Assembly: GCA_028693055.1 (NCBI GenBank)
Contig: JAQUWD010000011.1
Span: forward strand, 22,623 to 86,622
Direction: 5' to 3'
DNA from: Eubacteriales bacterium
GTDB lineage: Bacteria; Bacillota; Clostridia; Christensenellales; Aristaeellaceae
Length of the DNA: 64,000 bases
Shown: positions 1 to 8,566 of the stretch, piece by piece
Layout of the letters: each line of letters starts with the position of its first letter
Position numbering within the stretch: the first letter of the stretch is position 1
The notes under the pieces: model-generated
What the model saw: only the letters and a program-made list of their open reading frames with translations
What the model was told of the DNA's origin: nothing
The model's database searches: none
Translations under genes and position numbers: made by a program

Positions 1-985
1 ACATTGCCCACCTCGTCATAGTCGCGCTTGAGCATCGCATAGCCGTTTGTCAGCGTTATGGGCGCGCTGTTTTCGTCGAAATAGCTTTCTTCCACGATTT
101 TATTATTTTCATTGTATAAACGCCGTACCAGCGCGTACCCGTTTTTATGCGCTACGGGCTGTCCGTTTCCGTCGAAATAAGCTTCTGCGTTTACATTGCC
201 TGCTTCGTCATAGCCGCGCTTCAGCATCGCATAGCCGTTTGCCAGCGTCACAGACGCACCATTTTCGTCAAAATAGCTTTCTTCGATGATTTTATTGTTT
301 TCATTGTATACACGCCTTACTAAGGCATATCCATTTTTGTGTGCTACGGGCTGTCCGTTTCCGTCAAAATAAGCTTCTTCATTTACATTGCCCGCTTCGT
401 CATAACCGCGCTTTAGCATCGCATAGCCGTTTGCCAGCGTCACAGGCTGATCTGCCTCGTCAAAGTAACTTTCCTGAATAATCTTCTTGTTCTCGTTGTA
501 CACCCGCCGAAGAATCGCATAACCGCTCTTGTGCTGTACAGGCTGAACGTTACCGTCAAAATAGGCTTCTTCGTTTACATTGCCCGCTTCATCATAGCCG
601 CGCTTTAGCATTGCATAACCGTTTGCCAACGTTACGGGTTCTCCGTTTTCATTGTAATAGCTTTCTTCAATGATCTTTTTTTCCTCGTTGTACACCCGTT
701 TTAAAGAATAATAACCGTTCTTATGCATGATGGGCTGGTCGTTTCCATCATAATAGGCTTCTTCGTTTACATTGCCCGCTTCGTCATAGCCGCGCTTTAG
801 CATTGCATAGCCGTTTGCTAGTAGGATAGGCGCACCCTTTTCATCAAAATAGCTTTCCTCAATGACCTTCTTGTTTTCGTTAAACACCCGTTGTATCTCC
901 GCATATCCCGCTTTACTCAGCAACGGCTGCTCATCCGTGTCAAAATATGTTTCTGAAGAGACATTACCGTTTTCATCATAAGAGC
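1..985. repeat. 192-bp direct tandem repeats within the giant repeat gene
   Basis: The phrase ACATTGCC(C/T) recurs at 1, 193, 385, 577 and 769, with a variant at 961, an exact period of 192 bases (two 32-codon units). Adjacent copies are very similar at the nucleotide level, which implies recent in-frame duplication. Copy number could vary between strains or be mis-assembled from short reads. Confidence 0.9.
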
Positions 986-3209
986 GCTGAACCACATGGT
1001 ATCCGTTTTTGCAAAGAATCGGCTGTTCTTCTTCATCAAAATAGCTTTCGCTGGCAAGCTTGCCATTATCGTAGTACGTTTTTTTTACTGCTGCATAGCC
1101 GTTGCTATTTCGCGTAGCCTTCCCCTGTTCATCAAAGTATCGTTCCTCAGCCACGTATTGCTTTTCATCATAAGCTCGTTCAAAAGAAGCATAGCCTTGG
1201 CTTACCTTGCAGGGCTGCCCATCCGCCGCTAAATAGCTTTCCCGGATCAGTAGCTTGCCGTCGTACTGCCGTAAACGCACGGCATAGCCGTCCTTGCCCA
1301 TCATTGGCTTTCCGTTTCTATCTAAAAAACCATATTCTATTACGTTTCCATTTTCATCATAGGAGGAAACGATCGTGCCATATCCGTTTGCTGTTTCCAC
1401 GAATCCATCGTTAAGGTCCAAATAACTCTCTTTAACAATCTTCCCATTTTCGTTTAGCATGCAGAGCTTTTTGGCATACCCGTCCGCTAGCTTTATCGGC
1501 TGGTTATCCGCACCGTAATAGGTAAGCGTATAGGAGGTACGATCCTCACTGTAAGCCTTGCGCGTATAGGCGTATTCGTTGCCCATAAGGGCAAGGGAGC
1601 CGTCCTTCAAATAGTAAAGGGTGGATAAAAGCGTATCCTCTTCATCGTATTCGTTTATCTTGGAAGCATAACCAGAGGAGCAATTCATCAGCTCCCCTTC
1701 CAAATCAAAATAGCTTTCTTCCTCCACTTTACCGTTTTCATGGTAGCGGTAATTCACTCCATGATATCCAGAGGTGGAATAGACTCCTTCTCCATTGATA
1801 AAATACGATTCCGTAGCAACCTTGCTATCATAATAAGTATAGTGGATTTCACTGTAGCCCTTTGCGTTTACAACAGGCTGCCCGTCTGTATCCAGATAAG
1901 TGGTTACCAGCTTTTTGCCGTCTTCATCCACCGTATAGGAAATGGAGCTGTACCCCTGCGTGGTCACGACGAGTTTGCCTTTTGCATCCAAATAACGCTG
2001 CCCGGTCAGGTGCTTGTCATCATCATAGAAATACTCAATCTTCGCGTAGCCTTCCGCGCTTTCGATGATATTCCCCTTCGTATCGTAATAGGATGTGGTT
2101 CCAATCTGAGAATTGATAGCAAAGCTGTTTTTCAGCTTCGCATATCCCAGCTGCGGTACGATCATGAGCTTATCCTTATCATTATAGTAGCGAATCTGAG
2201 AGACGCGTCCATTGGTGGCATATTCGGTATCAACACGGGAGTATCCCTTGTCATGATAGGTGCGGTTGCCATCCGCATCATAATAGCATTCGCTTCTCAC
2301 ACGATTTCTGCCGTCATATTCTCGGGAGATTCCATAATATCCCCCCGTTTGCTGACAGGGCTGCTCAAATTCGTCAAAATACATTTCTTTGGTGGGGTTT
2401 ACCGCCCCGCCCGCATATTCGTAGGTCACATAGGCATAACCAGCCTTTACCATCGTCAGATTTCCATTTTCATCATAATAAGCCATTTTACGAAAACGGC
2501 CTTTTTCATAGGTCTTTTCCATCGTCGCATAGCCGACGTTGGTGTTAAAAACACTATTACCTGCCGCATCCAGATAAGCGATACGGCTTGTATAGGTTTC
2601 CCCTACATATTCAAAAATAGCCGTAGCATAACCGTTTTCATTATTCATCGGCTGTCCGTCAGCGTTAAAATACTCTTCCTTGTTCTTCTTGGTCTTATCA
2701 TATTTATTAGTGAAATAGCTAAATACGCAATGGGCATAAAGAGTGTCCGAGCGTACCGGCTGCTCATTGGCGTCATAATTCCACGTGTCCAACAGCCAAC
2801 GTCCTTTATAGGCGCTGATTTGTTTCGCGAATCCTTCCGGGCCAACAGCCAGCTGTCCGTCCTGATCATAGTAGATTTTTTCAATGACCTTGCGGCTTCC
2901 ATTCCATTTCTGTGTGCATACGGCATAACCGTCGGCATTATTGACGGGTTCACCCTTAGCGTCTAAATACTCCGTCTTTACCAGCAAAGAACCGGAGGCA
3001 TAGGTATACTTAACGGTAGCATAGCCAAGATTATCCGCTATTGTCGGATTACCGGACGCATCCACATAGGTAAGCCCGATCAGCTTACCGTTATAAGCAT
3101 AGGTTCGTTGAACTGATAGGTTGTTAGATACCTCTGCGCTTGACGAAAAAAGGGGAGCAAAAAGAAGGCAAATGCTAACCAAACAACAAAGCAATTTATT
3201 GAAACGCAT
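1..3209 (-). CDS. giant exported protein of 32-residue tandem repeats (3'-partial)
   Basis: Function unknown. The reading frame has no stop before the left edge, so at least 1069 codons are present and the C-terminus is missing. The ATG at 3209 has AAAGGAGA seven bases upstream. The first ~23 residues (MRFNKLLCC..., hydrophobic core, ending near SSAE) read as a signal peptide. The rest is built of ~32 units of about 32 residues with the pattern Y(F/Y)DxxGxP...xxGYA...Y(D/N)E...K(I/V)xEE. N-terminal units are diverged; units in the first ~1 kb of the window are almost identical and alternate between two types (LANGYAMLKRGYDEAGN and HKNGYALVRRVYNENN). The aromatic/Gly pattern recalls YD/RHS or MORN-like repeats, but I do not recognise a named family. 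An extracellular or wall-associated repeat scaffold is an inference. It is followed by no visible partner gene in the window. Confidence 0.85.
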   Translation of the reverse strand, partial: MRFNKLLCCLVSICLLFAPLFSSSAEVSNNLSVQRTYAYNGKLIGLTYVDASGNPTIADNLGYATVKYTYASGSLLVKTEYLDAKGEPVNNADGYAVCTQKWNGSRKVIEKIYYDQDGQLAVGPEGFAKQISAYKGRWLLDTWNYDANEQPVRSDTLYAHCVFSYFTNKYDKTKKNKEEYFNADGQPMNNENGYATAIFEYVGETYTSRIAYLDAAGNSVFNTNVGYATMEKTYEKGRFRKMAYYDENGNLTMVKAGYAYVTYEYAGGAVNPTKEMYFDEFEQPCQQTGGYYGISREYDGRNRVRSECYYDADGNRTYHDKGYSRVDTEYATNGRVSQIRYYNDKDKLMIVPQLGYAKLKNSFAINSQIGTTSYYDTKGNIIESAEGYAKIEYFYDDDKHLTGQRYLDAKGKLVVTTQGYSSISYTVDEDGKKLVTTYLDTDGQPVVNAKGYSEIHYTYYDSKVATESYFINGEGVYSTSGYHGVNYRYHENGKVEEESYFDLEGELMNCSSGYASKINEYDEEDTLLSTLYYLKDGSLALMGNEYAYTRKAYSEDRTSYTLTYYGADNQPIKLADGYAKKLCMLNENGKIVKESYLDLNDGFVETANGYGTIVSSYDENGNVIEYGFLDRNGKPMMGKDGYAVRLRQYDGKLLIRESYLAADGQPCKVSQGYASFERAYDEKQYVAEERYFDEQGKATRNSNGYAAVKKTYYDNGKLASESYFDEEEQPILCKNGYHVVQRSYDENGNVSSETYFDTDEQPLLSKAGYAEIQRVFNENKKVIEESYFDEKGAPILLANGYAMLKRGYDEAGNVNEEAYYDGNDQPIMHKNGYYSLKRVYNEEKKIIEESYYNENGEPVTLANGYAMLKRGYDEAGNVNEEAYFDGNVQPVQHKSGYAILRRVYNENKKIIQESYFDEADQPVTLANGYAMLKRGYDEAGNVNEEAYFDGNGQPVAHKNGYALVRRVYNENNKIIEESYFDENGASVTLANGYAMLKRGYDEAGNVNAEAYFDGNGQPVAHKNGYALVRRLYNENNKIVEESYFDENSAPITLTNGYAMLKRDYDEVGN

Positions 3210-3256
3210 AACTGTCTCTCCTTTACCATTTCACGAGCTGTAGTCAAAAGAAAACG

Positions 3257-3293
3257 GAAAAAAATGCCATAATGCATTTGATTCATTATGGCA
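3257..3293 (-). terminator. Rho-independent terminator after the NSS transporter gene
   Basis: A perfect 10-bp stem TGCCATAATG (3265-3274) with CATTATGGCA (3284-3293) and a 9-base loop is followed on the minus strand by a run of T. It lies between the stop of the transporter gene and the start of the giant repeat gene, so the latter needs its own promoter. Confidence 0.8.
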
Positions 3294-3349
3294 TATCCAT
3301 TTCTATTTTTCAAGTAAACATTTGGCTTTCAAAGAAGAAACGCGCTTTT

Positions 3350-4723
3350 TTAGGCCTTGAAGAATTTTTCCACATAACCCAATACAAAGATGATCAGCAT
3401 GATGACAGGAAGCACATAGGTCAAATATCGACGGCTCCATTTGGGAAACTTGATTCCCTTACCCGCGTCGCATTCCTCAATGAAACGATCCCAGCCCCAG
3501 CCGCTTTTGCTGACACAAAAGGCCAGATAAATCAAGCTGCCCAGCGGCAGAAGGTTGTTGGAAACAATAAAATCCTCTAAATCCTGAATATTGCTCGCGC
3601 CGCCTAGGGGATGAAACCCACTTAACAGGTTAAAGCCGAGCACGCAAGGCAGGCTCAGCAATGCGATCAGCCCGAAGTTGATCCAAACGGATTTTTTACG
3701 AGACCAACCCCAAAGATCAATGGCAAAGCTAATAATATTTTCAAAGACAGCCACAATGGTGGACAAGGCCGCAAAGGACATAAACACAAAGAAAAGCGTG
3801 CCCCACAACCGTCCGCCCGCCATCTGATTAAATACGTTGGGAAGGGTGACAAACACCAAGCCCGGGCCGGCCCCCGGCTCTACTCCAAAGGAAAAACAAG
3901 CGGGGAAAATAATCAAGCCAGCCAAAAAAGCAGCGAAGGTATCCAACAGACAGATGTTCACGCTTTCGCCCATCAGGCTATGCTCCCGGCTGATATAGCT
4001 GCCGAAGATCGCCATGGAACCGATACCGATGCTCAGTGTGAAGAAAGCCTGCCCCATAGCCGCATAAACGGCGTCCCACAATCCGCCTTCCACTAATCTG
4101 CCAAAATCAGGCACCAAATAAAATTGTATGCCAGCGGAAGCGTTTGGTAAGGTCAAGCTGCGCACGCAAAGGATGATCATGATCACAAACAAAGCGCTCA
4201 TCATCAGCTTTGTGATTCTTTCTACGCCCTTTTGCAGTCCAAGGCTGCATATCAAAAAGCCGAGAAGCATGGTGATCAGCATCCAAAAAGTCATTTCAAC
4301 AGGGTTTGTCAGCATCGCATCAAAAACGCCGCCTACCGCTTCAACGCTCAGCCCGTCAAAAACCCCGGAGGCGCTTTTGAAAACATAAGAGAGCATCCAC
4401 CCGGCGACAGTGGTATAAAACATCATCAAAAGGTAGTTGCCGATCACACCGAAAATGCTAAAGATATGCCATTTCGTACCCTTTGGCTCTAAGGTATGAA
4501 AGCTGCGCGCAACGGATTTCTGGCTGGCCCGGCCAACGGATAACTCCATCGTCATGATGGGAAGCCCCAGAATCGCCAAAAAGAAAAGGTAGAACAATAC
4601 AAAGGCAGCGCCGCCGTATTTTCCCACAATGTACGGAAATCTCCATACGTTGCCAAGGCCGATGGCACAGCCTGCCGAAATAAGAAGAAAGCCCAAACGC
4701 GATGAAAACTTTTCCCGCTGCAT
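3350..4723 (-). CDS. sodium-dependent NSS/SNF-family amino-acid symporter
   Basis: Integral membrane Na+-coupled amino-acid transporter of the neurotransmitter:sodium symporter family (MhsT/LeuT-like), 457 residues, the usual bacterial size. The first transmembrane helix carries the family signature GNVWRFPYIVGKYGGAAF with the unwound Gly pair. About eleven further hydrophobic segments follow and the protein ends FFKA. The ATG at 4723 is chosen over an upstream TTG because AAAGGG sits ten bases before it and only one base before the TTG. The gene starts 14 bases after the dnaN stop codon, and its ribosome site overlaps that stop, so the two are probably co-transcribed, an unusual pairing. Substrate cannot be read; hydrophobic or aromatic amino acids are typical of the family. 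Confidence 0.9.
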   Translation of the reverse strand: MQREKFSSRLGFLLISAGCAIGLGNVWRFPYIVGKYGGAAFVLFYLFFLAILGLPIMTMELSVGRASQKSVARSFHTLEPKGTKWHIFSIFGVIGNYLLMMFYTTVAGWMLSYVFKSASGVFDGLSVEAVGGVFDAMLTNPVEMTFWMLITMLLGFLICSLGLQKGVERITKLMMSALFVIMIILCVRSLTLPNASAGIQFYLVPDFGRLVEGGLWDAVYAAMGQAFFTLSIGIGSMAIFGSYISREHSLMGESVNICLLDTFAAFLAGLIIFPACFSFGVEPGAGPGLVFVTLPNVFNQMAGGRLWGTLFFVFMSFAALSTIVAVFENIISFAIDLWGWSRKKSVWINFGLIALLSLPCVLGFNLLSGFHPLGGASNIQDLEDFIVSNNLLPLGSLIYLAFCVSKSGWGWDRFIEECDAGKGIKFPKWSRRYLTYVLPVIMLIIFVLGYVEKFFKA

Positions 4724-4737
4724 TGTTATCAATCCCT

Positions 4738-5853
4738 TTAATTATATACCCTTACCGGCAGTACCAGATACAAATAGCTATCGCCGTCCAAGGGACAGAT
4801 CACGCACGGGCTGACGCTGGTGTTCATGCATAGCGTGCAGCATTCCTCGTCCACGTTTTTAATCACGTCGCTGATATACCGGGCGTTAAAGGCGATCTCG
4901 ATATCCTCGCCCTCCAAATGAGCGTCCAAATCCTCTAATACATCTCCCATTTCGCTGTTGGAGGTGATTTTTAGATTGTTTTGGGTGGCTTTCATACGGA
5001 TCAGATTATTTTTGCCTTCCTTAGCCATCAAGCTGGCGCGTTCGATGGAATCCTGCAATTCCTTACGCTTTACCGTCACTCGACTTAACCATGCGGTAGG
5101 CAGAATCTGACGATAATTAATGTATTCGCCGGCTAATAGACTGGTGACTAACGTCGTGTTCCCAATGACAGCCATGAGATGGGTGCTGTCGATATGGAAG
5201 GTGCACATGCCGTTATCGTCGTCCATAATATGAGTAAGCTCGTTCATTACCCTGCCGGGAATAATGGCTTTAACCTCATCTTTTCCCTCTGGCAATACGA
5301 AGGTATCGTGCATACGCTGTAAAGCGAGCCTAAAGCCGTCTAAGCCAATCAGACGAAGCTCCTCCTTGGTTACCTCCATCAAGCAGCCTGTAAGGGCCTG
5401 ACGGCTCTCCTGAATGGCAATCGCAAAGGTTACCTTGCTGATCATATCCCGTAGCTTCTTTTGGGGGAAATGAAGGGCATGGGTATTGATGAGATCCTTC
5501 ATTTCTGGAAACTCGTCTACAGCCATACCGGTGATGGTGGAGCGGCTTTGCCCGCAGCGAATGGACACAGCCATATTATCGTTCATGGAAAAGCTGGCTA
5601 TCCCTTCCGGTAGCTTTCGAACGATTTCCGTTAAGAGGCGGCCCGGCAAAACCACCTCGCCTGCTTCCTTGATATCAGCCTTCACAAAGGAACGGATGCT
5701 TAAGGAGCCGTCGGAGCATAGCAGATTAACGCCATCCTCCTCCGTGCGCACCAGCACGCCTTCTAATATTTGCATAGCGGGACGGGCGCTTAACGCACGG
5801 GTAGCGTTTACCAAGCCGTATACTAAATCCTGCGCGGAGCATTCAAACTTCAT
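4738..5853 (-). CDS. dnaN: DNA polymerase III subunit beta (sliding clamp)
   Basis: Ring-shaped processivity clamp of the replicative polymerase, 371 residues, normal length. The start MKFECSAQDL at 5853 has GGAGG seven bases upstream; a longer open frame upstream reads through the TAC-triplet region and is not credible. Three clamp-like repeats follow, with typical segments PGRLLTEIVRKLP, LTGCLME, LIGLDGFRLAL and the C-terminal YLVLPVRVYN (the family ends in a similar P-(M/V)-R peptide). dnaN normally follows dnaA next to oriC; here its upstream neighbours are a Crh-like gene and whiA, and dnaA is not in the window. The intergenic DNA upstream has origin-like features. Confidence 0.95.
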   Translation of the reverse strand: MKFECSAQDLVYGLVNATRALSARPAMQILEGVLVRTEEDGVNLLCSDGSLSIRSFVKADIKEAGEVVLPGRLLTEIVRKLPEGIASFSMNDNMAVSIRCGQSRSTITGMAVDEFPEMKDLINTHALHFPQKKLRDMISKVTFAIAIQESRQALTGCLMEVTKEELRLIGLDGFRLALQRMHDTFVLPEGKDEVKAIIPGRVMNELTHIMDDDNGMCTFHIDSTHLMAVIGNTTLVTSLLAGEYINYRQILPTAWLSRVTVKRKELQDSIERASLMAKEGKNNLIRMKATQNNLKITSNSEMGDVLEDLDAHLEGEDIEIAFNARYISDVIKNVDEECCTLCMNTSVSPCVICPLDGDSYLYLVLPVRVYN

Positions 5854-6273
5854 TGGGGTACCTCCAATACCGTAGTAGTAGTATTTATAAACAGTAGTAG
5901 TAGTAGGGGGTGTGGAAAACATGGAAAAGCGGGTTATTTCCAATGCTCGTTTCAAAAATGCCCTTGGAAAGAGCAAGGTTTATTTTGGGAAAAGAGGAGG
6001 TTTTCCATAGGCAAAGACGTTCTTTTCTCAAAATGAGCGCTATCCTTTCGTTTTTAGGTAGGCTCAAAGCTATAAAATTCGTGATCGACCCTTTTCTTTC
6101 CTGCAAATAAAAAGGAAAACCTCTCCTCAAAAAAAGACAGAAGCTTGTAAAAAATCCTTTTTCCACATTTTCCATAGGTTGAGGAAAAGCATAAGAGGAG
6201 AAAAAAGGTCGAATCCTATAAGCGTTTGGCGGCTCTTTCCACAAGCAGCGCTGATCTTTTCAACAGCCAGCGA
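5854..6273. other. 420-base non-coding region upstream of dnaN with DnaA-box-like motifs
   Basis: No credible gene is seen. Besides the candidate unwinding element, box-like sequences are TTTTCCACA at 6159-6167, TTTTCCATA at 6001-6009 and 6168-6176, and CTTTCCACA at 6235-6243, all on the plus strand and so facing the two boxes beside the triplets. The region is rich in A/T and in runs of T followed by CC. This is consistent with an origin or with DnaA control of dnaN. The promoter of dnaN must also lie here. Confidence 0.5.
5862..5928 (-). other. candidate replication origin core (DnaA boxes, C tract, DnaA-trio-like triplets)
   Basis: Read on the minus strand from 5928: two abutting DnaA-box-like 9-mers, TTTTCCATG and TTTTCCACA (the second one mismatch from TTATCCACA), then CCCCC, then four TAC triplets plus TG, then TTTATAAA, then four more TAC triplets ending at 5872. 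This order (tandem boxes, GC-rich spacer, repeated 3'-GAT-5' triplets, A/T stretch) is the established layout of the bacterial basal unwinding element with DnaA-trios. It lies 20 bases before the dnaN ATG. Alternatively it is a chance triplet microsatellite in the dnaN promoter. Confidence 0.6.
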
Positions 6274-6522
6274 TTATAAAAGAAGGGAAAGAACTTCTTC
6301 CATTGCCTGCTCCTCGTCCACGCCGTCAGCGGCTAGCGTTACCACGCCGTCTTGGGGGAAGGACTGTGATAGAAGCCCCAGCATGCTTTTCATATTCAGA
6401 ATGGAATTGCCGTGCTCCATCAGAAAGGTACATTCGTACCGGGAAGCCGCTTTGGCGATGGCTGCGGCTTTCTCCCGATTGATAGGCAGCAGGCTCGTTA
6501 TGTTTACCGTAGTTCTTTTCAT
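6274..6522 (-). CDS. HPr-family protein lacking the phospho-accepting His (Crh-like)
   Basis: Eighty-two residues with the HPr fold pattern: strand-helix start, then NMKSMLGLL with Ser46, then VTLAADGVDEEQAMEEV. In true HPr the first helix begins G-(I/L)-H-A-R-P-A, with His15 taking phosphate from enzyme I. Here the matching stretch is L-P-I-N-R-E-K, so His15 is Ile and Pro18 is Glu, while the Arg remains. Ser46, the HPr kinase target, is kept. This is the arrangement of Bacillus Crh, which acts only in carbon catabolite regulation and not in sugar transport, and crh also lies directly after whiA in Bacillus. An AAGGAG that overlaps the whiA stop codon drives translation. Orthology with Crh is inferred from these two facts. 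Confidence 0.8.
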   Translation of the reverse strand: MKRTTVNITSLLPINREKAAAIAKAASRYECTFLMEHGNSILNMKSMLGLLSQSFPQDGVVTLAADGVDEEQAMEEVLSLLL

Positions 6523-6535
6523 GGTGACAGACTCC

Positions 6536-7489
6536 TTACAGCGTTTCTTTCTTCTTATTTTCGGCGTACTCTAATAGCCGCCGCATGCGGTGATTGACTC
6601 CGCTTTTTCCAATCGGCGGGTTCATGGCCTCTCCCAGCTGGGCAAGGGATGCGTCCGGCGCGTTCAGCCGTGCCGCCGCCATCTCTTGAAGGGATTTGGG
6701 CAGTCCCTTTAATCCGTCGTTTTCAGCTAGCTCGGCGATCATGCGAAGCTGCTCGTCGCTGGCGTTCATTTGTTTTCTCAAGTTGGCGTTATCACAGTTA
6801 ATCATTCGATGGACGGAGCCAAGAACCTGCCTTTGAACCCGCAGATTTTCAATTTCCATCACCGTTTGATTGGCTCCAACCACCTTTAAGAACGTGACGA
6901 TATGATCAATTTGCTTTAGGTACAGGTAGCCGTGTCCCTTCCGGGCGCTTTGCTTGATGGGGAGATCAAACTTCTGTAGGCATTTGGCCAGATCCTCCCG
7001 TATGGAATCGTCCCGGCAGGAAATTTCCAAATGATAGCCTTGTTCCGGCTTGGTGATCGACCCGCCGCCCAGCATCGCGCCCCGAAGAAAGGCGCGCATG
7101 CAGCAGGAACGGGTCAGGCTTACTTTGGGGGTGGTGGATCGAAGCATAACGGCCCCGTCCTTTTCATCCGTCATCATGCGTAGAGCGATTAAAAAGGACG
7201 GGCTTTGCAGCGGCCCCAAGGTTAATACACATTTGCGGGTGCCGCCGAAGCGGGCGTTAGATACGTAATGAATCTGTGGCGCTAGGTGCAGCGCTTGGGT
7301 TAGCAGGGTATAAATTCTGCGGCAGACCGTGATGTTTTCGCCGGAAAACTGGACGTTTACCTTTCCCCGCCCTAGTAAACTCAAGCTTCCCATGGTCATG
7401 TACAGCGCGCATAGCTCGCTGATCAGACAGCAGCTTTTTTCCGGCTTGATCAGGCAAAGCTCATTCTTGCATTCGCTGGAAAAGGACAT
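6536..7489 (-). CDS. whiA: WhiA-family DNA-binding regulator
   Basis: 317 residues, full length. The N-terminal half is a LAGLIDADG-homing-endonuclease-like fold without nuclease function in this family (MSFSSECKNEL start, CCMRAFLRGAMLGGGSI motif). The C-terminal helix-turn-helix includes LAQLGEAMNPPIGKSGVNHRM. The family controls cell division, sporulation or chromosome segregation in Gram-positive bacteria. The ATG at 7489 has AGGAG seven bases upstream. The next gene, the Crh-like protein, follows after 13 bases. The usual upstream partners yvcK and rapZ are not adjacent; rapZ is at 34.0 kb in this window. Confidence 0.93.
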   Translation of the reverse strand: MSFSSECKNELCLIKPEKSCCLISELCALYMTMGSLSLLGRGKVNVQFSGENITVCRRIYTLLTQALHLAPQIHYVSNARFGGTRKCVLTLGPLQSPSFLIALRMMTDEKDGAVMLRSTTPKVSLTRSCCMRAFLRGAMLGGGSITKPEQGYHLEISCRDDSIREDLAKCLQKFDLPIKQSARKGHGYLYLKQIDHIVTFLKVVGANQTVMEIENLRVQRQVLGSVHRMINCDNANLRKQMNASDEQLRMIAELAENDGLKGLPKSLQEMAAARLNAPDASLAQLGEAMNPPIGKSGVNHRMRRLLEYAENKKKETL

Positions 7490-7534
7490 TGACGGACTCC
7501 TATCGATAGACGAGTGAAAAGAAGAAAAGGTTGA

Positions 7535-8566
7535 TTATCGGCTGCTCTTGTCGTAGGGAATTCCTTCCGCCTTAGGCGCGCGGGAATTCTTGGAGGTAAA
7601 GGCTAGCACTACGAGCGTAATCAGATAAGGAAGCAAACGGTAAAAGTTGGAGCTTAGGCCGATATCCTTCAGCAGATAAAGGCCGTCGCTGTTGATATCA
7701 AGGCTGGCGTAGGAGGCGGCCACGCATTTAAACAGTCCGAACAAAAGCGCCGCTCCAGCAATATTTAAGGGCTTCCAGTTGCCGAAGATCATTACAGCCA
7801 AGGCTAAGAAACCGAAACCGGCAACGTCGCCGTTCGCGGTACAGTTGGCGGTGGTGAGGGCGTAAACGAAGCCGCCCATACCGGCTAACGCGCCGGAGAT
7901 GGTAACGCCAGCGTAGCGGGTTTTGGTTACGTTGATGCCCAGCGAATCGGCTGCTTGCGGGTTTTCACCGCAGGAACGAAGCCGTAAGCCGAATTTCGTC
8001 TTGTACAGGATAATGGAAAGCACAATGAACAGCACAATGCAGATATAGGTGGAAAGATAAACCTTGTTTAGAAAGGTTTCGGCTAAGAAGCCCAGCTGAT
8101 CGGATTTTTCATAACCAAGCATGGTTTTCTTGATCATGAACCAGCTGGCGGAGTCGCCGGAGAACATTTGCAAGGTGTTCTGGTTTGCAATGATGCGCAC
8201 GAAGAATAACACCAGTGCGGGAGCCAGCAGGTTAAGGGCCGTACCGCCGATGGTTTGGTCGGCCTTTAAATTGATCGCCGCAAAGGCTAACAGCAAGGAG
8301 AAAATCGCGCCCAGCGCCGCCGCTACCAGCATAGCCAGCATCATGAAGCCCTGTAGGGAAGCCCAGTCTCCGGCTGCCTTGGCGGCGTCAAAAACCTGCG
8401 CCTCCTGCATCAGCCGCACAAAGTACACGCCTACGAAAGCGCCGAAGATCATAATTCCTTCTAGGGCTAGGTTGATAATACCGCTGCGCTCGGCAAATAC
8501 GCCTGCCAGCGCCACAATCATCAGGGGAATTGCATAGATTAACATTTGACGGATCAAGAAACTCAT
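7535..8566 (-). CDS. nucleoside ABC transporter permease (NupQ/YufQ type)
   Basis: Inner permease of a BMP-type nucleoside importer, 343 residues, about nine to ten hydrophobic segments. It belongs to the branched-chain-type permease family: RSGIINLALEGIMIFGA near the N-terminus and the conserved loop LRLRSCGENPQAADSLGINV are typical. Its start overlaps the stop of the partner permease by four bases (ATGA), and GGAGG precedes it, indicating translational coupling. It is the last gene of the four-gene importer operon transcribed leftward. Substrate is inferred from family: purine or mixed nucleosides. Confidence 0.92.
   Translation of the reverse strand: MSFLIRQMLIYAIPLMIVALAGVFAERSGIINLALEGIMIFGAFVGVYFVRLMQEAQVFDAAKAAGDWASLQGFMMLAMLVAAALGAIFSLLLAFAAINLKADQTIGGTALNLLAPALVLFFVRIIANQNTLQMFSGDSASWFMIKKTMLGYEKSDQLGFLAETFLNKVYLSTYICIVLFIVLSIILYKTKFGLRLRSCGENPQAADSLGINVTKTRYAGVTISGALAGMGGFVYALTTANCTANGDVAGFGFLALAVMIFGNWKPLNIAGAALLFGLFKCVAASYASLDINSDGLYLLKDIGLSSNFYRLLPYLITLVVLAFTSKNSRAPKAEGIPYDKSSR

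Noticed and set aside
1..985. The regular direct repeats as a CRISPR array
   Set aside because: Units are 192 bases with no unique spacers, the repeats are in a continuous coding frame and no cas genes are present.
1740..2966. A 408-codon plus-strand open frame opposite the giant repeat gene
   Set aside because: It is the antisense shadow of the repetitive coding sequence; it has low-complexity Ile/Arg-rich content, no ribosome site and no domain, while the minus strand has a continuous signal-peptide-led frame.
5885..6244. A 119-codon minus-strand frame in the gap upstream of dnaN
   Set aside because: No ribosome site, composition set by T-rich motifs, and it runs through the TAC-triplet and DnaA-box region. 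A non-coding origin/regulatory role fits better.
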